This document shows, piece by piece, positions 57,036-64,000 of a stretch of DNA of 64,000 nt. Origin of the DNA: Thermodesulfobacteriaceae bacterium. Its GTDB lineage: Bacteria; Desulfobacterota; Thermodesulfobacteria; Thermodesulfobacteriales; Thermodesulfatatoraceae. The position numbers and the translations under genes were made by a program. A model generated the notes under the pieces. That model was not told the origin of the DNA, did no database searches, and saw only the letters and a list, made by a program, of their open reading frames with translations. The stretch covers positions 114,336 to 178,335 of the forward strand of contig WGCA01000016.1 in assembly GCA_015494065.1 (NCBI GenBank), given 5' to 3'. The stretch's first letter is position 1. Each line of letters opens with the position of its first letter.

Positions 57036-58020
57036 AGAAATAAGCAGACAGGAAGAGTGGGACGAGCTGGCCGCCTGTTTGGGCGCAGGTCCTTATCTTT
57101 TTTGGGCCTGGCGTGTGGCCGTGGAAAGGGCTTACGGCCACCACCCCCTTTATCTAGCGGCGTTCAGGGGCAAAACCCCGGAGGCCATCCTCCCCCTTTT
57201 CAAATTCAAGACTCCCTGGGGTTCCCGGCTCGTGTCTCTTCCCTTTTGTGACTACGGGGGGATTCTGGCCACCAATGAAGAGGCCTTTCTGTTTATTTGG
57301 GACAAGGCCCGGGAACTGGCCCGGGCGCACGGGGGACTTGAGGTCCGCTTCCCGGAAAGGTCCCCTTATCTATCTAACGAAAAAGGTTCTGAGGCCAAAG
57401 TACGTCTCCTCCTTCCGCTGCCTGATAAAGCCGAAACCCTCTGGAAACAGCTGAAGGCCAAAGTGCGCAGTCAGGTACGCCGGCCCCAGAAAGAAGGCGC
57501 GGAGGCCGTAACCGGGGGCCAAGAGTTGTTGCCGGCCTTCTACCGCATTTATCAGGAAAACATGCATTACCTGGGCTCTCCCCCGCACAGTCTGGCCTGG
57601 TTCAAGGCCGTCCTTTCCTCTTACGGGGAGATGGCCCGGGTGGTGCTAGTCCATTTGAAAGGAGAGCCTCTGGCCGGGGGGATATTGCTTTTTACCCGAG
57701 AAGAAGCGGTAAATCCCTGGGCTTCTTCTAGGCGTTCTTTTAAAAAGATCAGCCCCAACATGCTCCTTTACTGGCAAATGCTTGCTCTGGCCACAGAAAA
57801 GGGGCTTTTGCGCTTTGACTTCGGGCGTTCAAGCCCAGGCAGCGGGACTTACCGTTTCAAACGCCAGTGGGGAGCGGAGGAGAAACCCCTTTTCTGGTAC
57901 GGCCGAGAAGAAGGCGGCCCAACAAGAGGTCGGGCCCTGGCCGCCAGGATCTGGCCCAAAATACCCCTTTCCTGGGCCAACTGCCTCGGCCCCAGGTTAA
58001 GACGCTATATTTCACTATGA
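57025..58020 (+). CDS. FemAB-like GNAT protein of the XrtA/PEP-CTERM type
   Basis: AAFRGKTPEAILPLFKFKTPWGSRLVSLPFCDYGGI; VRSQVRRPQKEG; FDFGRSSPGSGTYRFKRQWGAE. Confidence 0.88.
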   Translation: MQLKEISRQEEWDELAACLGAGPYLFWAWRVAVERAYGHHPLYLAAFRGKTPEAILPLFKFKTPWGSRLVSLPFCDYGGILATNEEAFLFIWDKARELARAHGGLEVRFPERSPYLSNEKGSEAKVRLLLPLPDKAETLWKQLKAKVRSQVRRPQKEGAEAVTGGQELLPAFYRIYQENMHYLGSPPHSLAWFKAVLSSYGEMARVVLVHLKGEPLAGGILLFTREEAVNPWASSRRSFKKISPNMLLYWQMLALATEKGLLRFDFGRSSPGSGTYRFKRQWGAEEKPLFWYGREEGGPTRGRALAARIWPKIPLSWANCLGPRLRRYISL

Positions 58021-59207
58021 AAAGGCTCTTTTTTATCGCCCATCGGCTGCCTTTTCCCCCCAACAAGGGGGACAAACTCCGGGCCTATCATATCTTGAAA
58101 CACCTGAGAAAATATTTTGCCGAAGCTTATCTCTTCACCCACCTGGACGAGGCCCGCGACCTCGGGGTGGTAGACCAACTGGACCTCCCCCTGGCGGGCC
58201 TTTTTTACGAATACGCCCCGGCCTCCAAACGCAAACTCCGCTGTCTTAAAGGCCTTTTTAAGGGGTCTTTGAGTGTGGCCTATTTTTACGCTTCCAGCCT
58301 GCAGCGAAAATTCAACCAACTCCTAAAAGAGCGCCCACCCGACGTGATATTTTGCTCCTGCGCCCCGGCGGCTGAATACGTCTTTCGGGCCCCTGAGGTT
58401 CGGGCCCGGCTCTTTCTTGATTTTATGGACGTGGATTCGGAAAAGTGGGCGGCCTACGCTAAAAAAACCGGGTTCCCTTACCGCCTGGTCTACGCCCTTG
58501 AGGCCAGAAGGCTCAGGGTCTACGAAGCCCGCATCGTTCAGCGCTTTGAACGGGTCTTTCTGGTCTCCGCTAACGAAGCCGAGCTTTTCCGGCGCAAAGT
58601 CCTCAACAGCGCCAAGATAACCGTGGTTGAAAACGGGGTTGACCTTTCTTTCTTTAACCCACACTATCAAAGCTCGCTTTCCAAAGAAGGGCCGGTGGTG
58701 GTCTTTACCGGGGCCATGGACTATCCCCCCAACGCCGAAGCCGTGACGTGGTTTGCCCAAAATTGCTGGCCCGCCGTCAAAAAACAATGCCCCAAGGCCA
58801 GCTTTTACGTGGTAGGGAAGGACCCTTTGCCTGAGGTAAAAGCCTTACACCGAAAAGACGATATAATAGTTACGGGTTTTGTGCCGGATGCCAGGGATTA
58901 TCTGGCCCTGGCTGACGTGTGTATCGCTCCGCTCCAGCTGGCCCGGGGGATACAGAACAAAATCCTGGAAGCCGCGGCCATGGGCCGAGCCATCGTAGCC
59001 ACCCCTCAGGCGGCAGAGGGGATAAACCTCAAGGAGGGGGAAGAAATTTTCATCGCCCGAACACCAGAAGAATTTGCTAAATACACCACGCTCCTTCTGC
59101 GGGACCAAAATCTGGCCCGGAGTCTGGGGGAGCGTGCCAGAAAACGGGCTGAAAAAGAATATAGCTGGGAGAAAAAACTTGAGACCCTCACTCGCCTCTT
59201 CTCCTAA
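58017..59207 (+). CDS. Glycosyltransferase family 4, XrtA/PEP-CTERM-associated type (first of a pair)
   Basis: FFIAHRLPFPPNKGDKLRAYHILKHL; FLDFMDVDSEKWAAYA; VVFTGAMDYPPNAEAVTWFA. ATGA overlap with FemAB-like gene. Confidence 0.9.
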   Translation: MKRLFFIAHRLPFPPNKGDKLRAYHILKHLRKYFAEAYLFTHLDEARDLGVVDQLDLPLAGLFYEYAPASKRKLRCLKGLFKGSLSVAYFYASSLQRKFNQLLKERPPDVIFCSCAPAAEYVFRAPEVRARLFLDFMDVDSEKWAAYAKKTGFPYRLVYALEARRLRVYEARIVQRFERVFLVSANEAELFRRKVLNSAKITVVENGVDLSFFNPHYQSSLSKEGPVVVFTGAMDYPPNAEAVTWFAQNCWPAVKKQCPKASFYVVGKDPLPEVKALHRKDDIIVTGFVPDARDYLALADVCIAPLQLARGIQNKILEAAAMGRAIVATPQAAEGINLKEGEEIFIARTPEEFAKYTTLLLRDQNLARSLGERARKRAEKEYSWEKKLETLTRLFS

Positions 59208-60324
59208 ACCGGTTATCTGTTACCTGGCCCACCAGTTAAACCCCGGGGGGACGGAAAGATTGGTGTTTGAAATGGTAAAAGCCTTGGCCCAGGATTATTC
59301 TGTCCTGGTCTGCACCCTGGAAGGCCCTGGTCTTTACGGGTACGAACTGCGAAAACTTGGCCTTCCCGTCTACCCCCTCTGGCGCAGCCCGGGCGTTGAC
59401 CTGAACCTGGTCCTGGCCCTGCGCCAGATATGGGCCAACCACCAGGTAAAGCTCGTCCACGCCCACCAGTATTCCCCTTATTTCTACGCCGCCCTTACCA
59501 AATATTTCTACCCGGGGGTAAAACTCCTGTTTGAAGAACACGGAAGGCATTATCCCGAGACCAAAAAGCCCCTCAAAAATTTGTTTAACCGCCTCCTGCT
59601 GGTGCCTGTCACTAACGCCTTCGTAGCCGTCTCTCAGGAGGTCAGGGAAAGGCTTCGGGACTATGAAGGGATCCCCTCAAAATACGTAAGGGTCATTTAT
59701 AACGGGATCCCGGACGTCCCCCCGCTAAGCCCGGAAGAAAGGGCGGGGTTGCGCCAAAAATTTGGCTTTTCAGACCAGGACGTGGTGGCGGCCTTTGTGG
59801 GGCGTCTTGATCCCATAAAGAACCTACCCCTGTTTTTAAAGGCCCTCTATCTGGCCAGGCTTAAAGCCCCGCACCTCAAAGGGTTCATCATCGGAGACGG
59901 GCCGGAAAGAGAAAAACTGACCTCGCTGGCGCAGGCCTTGAATCTTAGAGAAGCGTGCCTTTTTGCCGGCTTCCGTCCCGATGGAGCCAGGGTGCTTCAA
60001 GCCGCGGACCTTTTCGTCCTTCCGAGTTTTAGTGAAGGAACTTCGCTGGCCCTGCTTGAAGCCATGGCCGGGGGACTTCCTGCGGTAGCGACCGCCGTGG
60101 GCGGCAACCCGGAAATTATCAAAGACGGCCAGACGGGGCTTTTGGTGCCGAGTAACGACGTGGCGGCCCTGGCAGCGGCCCTCCTGATTTTGGCCGAAGA
60201 CAAGGGGCTACGTCAAAAGATGGGAGCTCGCGCCCGGCGCCTCTACCTTCAACGTTTCACCTTTGAAAAAATGCTTTCCGCCTACCAGAAACTTTACGAA
60301 AATATGCTTTCAGGAAGAGGATAA
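59179..60324 (+). CDS. Glycosyltransferase family 4 (second of the pair), probable TTG start
   Basis: ICYLAHQLNPGGTERLVFEMVKALA; VIYNGIPDVPPLSPEER; FSEGTSLALLEAMAGGLPAVATAVGGNPEII. Confidence 0.9.
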   Translation: MRPSLASSPKPVICYLAHQLNPGGTERLVFEMVKALAQDYSVLVCTLEGPGLYGYELRKLGLPVYPLWRSPGVDLNLVLALRQIWANHQVKLVHAHQYSPYFYAALTKYFYPGVKLLFEEHGRHYPETKKPLKNLFNRLLLVPVTNAFVAVSQEVRERLRDYEGIPSKYVRVIYNGIPDVPPLSPEERAGLRQKFGFSDQDVVAAFVGRLDPIKNLPLFLKALYLARLKAPHLKGFIIGDGPEREKLTSLAQALNLREACLFAGFRPDGARVLQAADLFVLPSFSEGTSLALLEAMAGGLPAVATAVGGNPEIIKDGQTGLLVPSNDVAALAAALLILAEDKGLRQKMGARARRLYLQRFTFEKMLSAYQKLYENMLSGRG

Positions 60325-60334
60325 GGGGTTTTTG

Positions 60335-62212
60335 ATGTGCGGCCTGGTGGGTTTTGTTGATCTTGAAGGCTTAACCCTTGGTGAAGACAAGCTCAAAAAG
60401 GCCCTTAAACTGCTCGCACACCGCGGGCCAGACGACGAGGGCCTTTATCAAGACGAGTTCTGTGCCCTGGGACACCGGCGCCTGGCCATAATAGATCTGG
60501 CCGGGGGGAGACAGCCCCTGCGGGATGAGGAAACGGGCCAGGTCATCGTCTTTAACGGCGAGATTTATAATTTCCCCTGGCTTAAGAAAAAGTTAACCGA
60601 GAAGGGTTTTTCCTTTCGTACCCGCAGTGATACCGAAGTAATACTTAAGGCCTATCAGGCCTTCGGACCAGATTGTCTCAACTACCTGGAAGGCATGTTC
60701 GCCTTTGCCCTCTGGGACCCTCAAAAAAAGGAATTATTCTTTGCCCGGGACCGTTTGGGGAAAAAGCCCTTTTATTTCAGAAGGGAGGGGAAACGGCTGG
60801 CCTTTGCCTCAGAACTTAAGGCCATCTTACCGGAAAAAACACCTCAGGTTTCACCCCTGGCCCTTGATTGTTTCTTTAGTTTCGGCTACGTCCCGTCCCC
60901 CCTTTGTGTCTTCGAAACCTTCGAAAAACTGCCCCCAGCCCACGCCGGCCTCTTTTCCTCCAGGGGACTGAAGATCTTTCGCTATTGGGATCTCCGTTTT
61001 GCCCCTCAAGACCAGACCCTCTCCCAGGCCCTGGAAGCCTTTTTGGCCCTCTTTAAAGAAGCGGTCAGGAAAAGGCTTCTCAGCGAGGTGCCGCTGGGGG
61101 CCTTCCTCTCAGGGGGCGTGGATTCCCCCTTGGTGGTAGGGCAGATGAAAGAGTTACTCGATGAACCGGTGCTTACCAACGCCATCGGCTTTGAGGACGG
61201 GGCGGATGAATTACCCCTGGCCCGCAGATTTGCCCGTTACTTTGGTACGGACCACCGCGAATACAAGGTAAAACCCGAAGCCGCCAAGATCCTTCCCAAA
61301 CTGGTCTGGCACTTAGACGAACCCCTGGCGGACTCGAGTGTGATCCCCACTTTTTACGTCTGCCAGATGGCGCGTCAAAACGTAACCGTAGCCCTTTCAG
61401 GAGACGGGGGGGACGAAAGTTTTGCCGGTTATACCTTCCGTTACCTCCCGCACCTTTGGGAAAGCAGGCTCCGGGCGAGCATCCCCCTCGCAGTCCGCAG
61501 CCTCCTTTTCGGCGTGCTGGCCAAGGTCTATCCCCACGCCCCCTGGCTCCCCAAACCTTTGCGGCTCAAAACCATTTTCGGGAATCTTGCCGTTTCAGAC
61601 GCCCGGGCCTTTTACCAGGACCTGGTCTGGCTGCCCCCAGCATTGCGCGCCGAACTCTACACCCCGGACTTCAAAAGGGCCCTTTGTGGCTTCAGTCCCT
61701 TTGAGCTCGTGTACCCCCTTTACGAAAAGGCCAAAGAGCTTGATCCCATCAGTCGGGCCCAGTACGTGGACCTCCATTTCTATCTCCCGGAAGACGTCCT
61801 GGTTAAGGTAGACCGCATGAGCATGGCCGTGGCGCTTGAAGTTCGCTCTCCCCTCCTGGATCACCGCGTGGTGGAGTTTGCCGCCACCCTCCCGCTCAAA
61901 CTCAAAGTCCGGGGTCGGTTGGGCAAGATTCTCTTGCGTGAAGCCCTCAAGAAATTCCTTCCCGCAGAAGAAATAAGCCCCGAAAAGATAGGCTTTGCCG
62001 TCCCGGAAGGGAAATGGCTGAGGGGTGAGCTGAGACCATTGGTGGAAAGGGCTTTAGTGGATCGGGAGTCCTTCCTCTGGTCCTATCTCCATCTGAAGAA
62101 AGTCCAGGAGCTCTGGCGCGCCCACTTGAATTCAAGGCTTGACCTGGGGGTCTTTTTCTGGGGTCTGATGTGTGCCCATCTCTGGGAAAAGGAGTATCTC
62201 CGGTGCGCTTAA
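60335..62212 (+). CDS. Asparagine synthase-like glutamine amidotransferase (XrtA-type EPS amidotransferase)
   Basis: MCGLVGFVDLEG N-terminal nucleophile; FLSGGVDSPLVVGQM PPi-loop; VALEVRSPLLDHRVVEFAATLP. Start ATG 60335. Confidence 0.93.
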   Translation: MCGLVGFVDLEGLTLGEDKLKKALKLLAHRGPDDEGLYQDEFCALGHRRLAIIDLAGGRQPLRDEETGQVIVFNGEIYNFPWLKKKLTEKGFSFRTRSDTEVILKAYQAFGPDCLNYLEGMFAFALWDPQKKELFFARDRLGKKPFYFRREGKRLAFASELKAILPEKTPQVSPLALDCFFSFGYVPSPLCVFETFEKLPPAHAGLFSSRGLKIFRYWDLRFAPQDQTLSQALEAFLALFKEAVRKRLLSEVPLGAFLSGGVDSPLVVGQMKELLDEPVLTNAIGFEDGADELPLARRFARYFGTDHREYKVKPEAAKILPKLVWHLDEPLADSSVIPTFYVCQMARQNVTVALSGDGGDESFAGYTFRYLPHLWESRLRASIPLAVRSLLFGVLAKVYPHAPWLPKPLRLKTIFGNLAVSDARAFYQDLVWLPPALRAELYTPDFKRALCGFSPFELVYPLYEKAKELDPISRAQYVDLHFYLPEDVLVKVDRMSMAVALEVRSPLLDHRVVEFAATLPLKLKVRGRLGKILLREALKKFLPAEEISPEKIGFAVPEGKWLRGELRPLVERALVDRESFLWSYLHLKKVQELWRAHLNSRLDLGVFFWGLMCAHLWEKEYLRCA

Positions 62213-63333
62213 AGGTCTTACAATTGGGAAGCCCGACCGGACTTTACGGGGCCGAACGCTGGATCCTGGCCCTCATCAAACACCTGGATCCTCAAAAGAT
62301 TGAGACCGTAGTGGGAGTGATCCTGGATGACCCCGCCCTTGAGGCCCCTCTCTTAAAAGAGGCCGCCCGCCTGGGTTTTAAAACCGCTACCATAAAAGCC
62401 TTTGGCCGTTTTAACTGGGAGGCCGTCAAAAAACTACGCCGCCTCCTTAAAGAGGAAAAAATACACGTCCTCCACACCCATGGTTACAAACAGGACCTCC
62501 TGGGCTTTTTGGCCACCAGGGGGCTGCCCACCCGGATTATCGCCACCCCCCACGGCTGGAGCAAAGAACCTGACCTCAAGCTCGCCTGTTACGAGGCCCT
62601 GAACCGGCTAGTATTTTACGGCCTCGACCGGGTGGTCCCCCTCTCCCGGGAGTTGTATCAGGGCCTTTGGCGTCTGCCTGGGCTTAAGAAAAAACTGCTC
62701 CTCATTGAAAACGCCGTGGATCTTCACGAGATCGAAAACGCAAAAGAAATCCCTGCTGAGGTCAAAAAGGTCAGGGAAAAGGGCTACCTGGTGGTGGGCT
62801 ACATCGGCCAGTTAATTCACCGCAAGGGGATAGACGTGCTGTTGCGGGCCCTTGCTAGCCCGGAACTTGAAGACCTTTTCCTCTTTGTGATAGGAGAAGG
62901 GCCACTTAAAGGAAAACTCCAAAACCTGGCCCAAGAGCTTGGTCTTGCCGACCGGGTCGTTTTCACGGGTTTTCGCTCGGACCGTCTCTCATTCCTAAGG
63001 GGCTTTGATTTTTTCGTCTTGCCCTCGCGACTTGAAGGTATCCCCCGCTGCCTGATGGAGGCCATGGGAATGGGTAAACCCGTGGTGGCCTCAGACATCG
63101 AAGGGGTAAGGGCCTTAATCCCTGAGGAAGGTTCAGGGGGACTCCTCTTTCCAAAAGACGACTCCCAGGCCCTGGCCCAAAAACTCTTACTCCTCAAGAA
63201 AGACCCGGCTTTGAGAGGGCGTTTGGGGAGGCAGGCCGCTGAAATCATCCGCCAAAAATTTTCCGCCTCCCGCATGGCGCGGGCCTACGAAAAACTCTAC
63301 CAGGAAATAGCCTCAAATATCTCCTGGAGATAA
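62203..63333 (+). CDS. Glycosyltransferase family 4, probable GTG start
   Basis: LKVLQLGSPTGLYGAERWILALIKHL; VIGEGPLKGKLQNLAQELGLADRVVFTGFRSD; FFVLPSRLEGIPRCLMEAMGMGKPVVAS. Confidence 0.92.
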   Translation: MRLKVLQLGSPTGLYGAERWILALIKHLDPQKIETVVGVILDDPALEAPLLKEAARLGFKTATIKAFGRFNWEAVKKLRRLLKEEKIHVLHTHGYKQDLLGFLATRGLPTRIIATPHGWSKEPDLKLACYEALNRLVFYGLDRVVPLSRELYQGLWRLPGLKKKLLLIENAVDLHEIENAKEIPAEVKKVREKGYLVVGYIGQLIHRKGIDVLLRALASPELEDLFLFVIGEGPLKGKLQNLAQELGLADRVVFTGFRSDRLSFLRGFDFFVLPSRLEGIPRCLMEAMGMGKPVVASDIEGVRALIPEEGSGGLLFPKDDSQALAQKLLLLKKDPALRGRLGRQAAEIIRQKFSASRMARAYEKLYQEIASNISWR

Positions 63334-64000
63334 GCAAGCCCGGGCCAGACGTCTTCGGCCCGGTGGGCTTCAAAGGTGATCACGGGTTTCAGGTTTTCTT
63401 TGGCCAAAAAAGCAAAGATCTCCCGGAAAGGGATCTTCCCTTGGCCAGGGGGCAGGTGATCATCCCAGCGGCCGTCGTTGTCATGGACGTGGATCTCGAA
63501 AAGTCGGCCCCGGAAGGCCTTAAGCCACGGCTGCCAGGAACTCCGGGCAAAGGCGTAAGCGTGGCCGGCGTCAAAACAATAACCCAGGGCCGGACTTGCA
63601 AAATATTCTACGATCGCCGTCAGCAGGGCGGGCTCAGGCTCAAAGACGTTTTCCAGCGCCAGACGAAGCCCCCGCTCTTCTGCCAGGCGGACCACCTCTT
63701 CCAGTCCGCTCCGGGCCAGTTCCACCCATTTGGCCTGGCGTTCCCGGTGATAACCGGGGTGATAACCCGAGTGTATGACTACCACTTGGGGTTCAAAAAA
63801 AGAAGCCACTTCTAACGCTTGTTTAAGGCGGGTAACACTTGCCTTTTGCACCAGGCCGTCAAAGGCCCCAAGCGAAAGGTCACAAAACGGGGCATGCACC
63901 GTAAGATTAACCCCGGCCTTTTTTAATTTAGCGGCTGCGGCTTTGAAATCCGCCATCGTGAAAAGATCCATGGCCTGGTGGTCAAGCCCCACTTCAAGAC
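63297..64000 (-). CDS. Sugar phosphate isomerase/epimerase-like TIM barrel (AP endonuclease family 2), runs off window end
   Basis: NLTVHAPFCDLSLGAFD; VVIHSGYHPGY; LALENVFEPEP; GYCFDAGHAYAFA; EIHVHDNDGRWDDHLPPGQG. The frame stays open past 63992 to 64000. Confidence 0.85.
   Translation of the reverse strand, partial: LEVGLDHQAMDLFTMADFKAAAAKLKKAGVNLTVHAPFCDLSLGAFDGLVQKASVTRLKQALEVASFFEPQVVVIHSGYHPGYHRERQAKWVELARSGLEEVVRLAEERGLRLALENVFEPEPALLTAIVEYFASPALGYCFDAGHAYAFARSSWQPWLKAFRGRLFEIHVHDNDGRWDDHLPPGQGKIPFREIFAFLAKENLKPVITFEAHRAEDVWPGLAYLQEIFEAISW

Noticed and set aside
1-64000. CRISPR arrays, tRNA or rRNA genes
   Set aside because: No regularly spaced repeats and no cloverleaf or rRNA-like stretches found by eye; intergenic space is too small in almost all places. 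A tRNAscan/Infernal run would settle this.

Overview
Gene-dense bacterial chromosomal window with about 62 supported protein-coding genes and very short intergenic gaps. I see no rRNA, tRNA, CRISPR array or transposon. Gene content fits a thermophilic Desulfobacterota/Thermodesulfobacteria-type sulfur metaboliser: sulfate adenylyltransferase, futalosine menaquinone genes, an AhbD-like alternative heme protein, a MetF-MetV fusion and NtrYX. That taxonomy is inference only. The most notable structure is an exopolysaccharide (EPS) system of the XrtA/PEP-CTERM-associated type, split over two loci about 40 kb apart. One locus (about 10.4-17.3 kb) is a strikingly A+T-rich block covering sugar transferase, BY-kinase, ATPase, Wzz, beta-barrel and Wza. 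The other (about 56.2-63.3 kb) is G+C-rich and covers deacetylase, FemAB-like protein, glycosyltransferases and an asparagine-synthase-like amidotransferase. No exosortase is visible in the window. Other points: a UvrA-like ATPase with an E-to-V change in its C-terminal Walker B, an uncharacterised small gene between sat and a terminator, a VapBC-like module with a palindromic operator, six convergent gene pairs whose 3' ends overlap, and orphan LivGF and PTS EI/HPr proteins. All product calls are from reading translations and motifs; no database search was possible.
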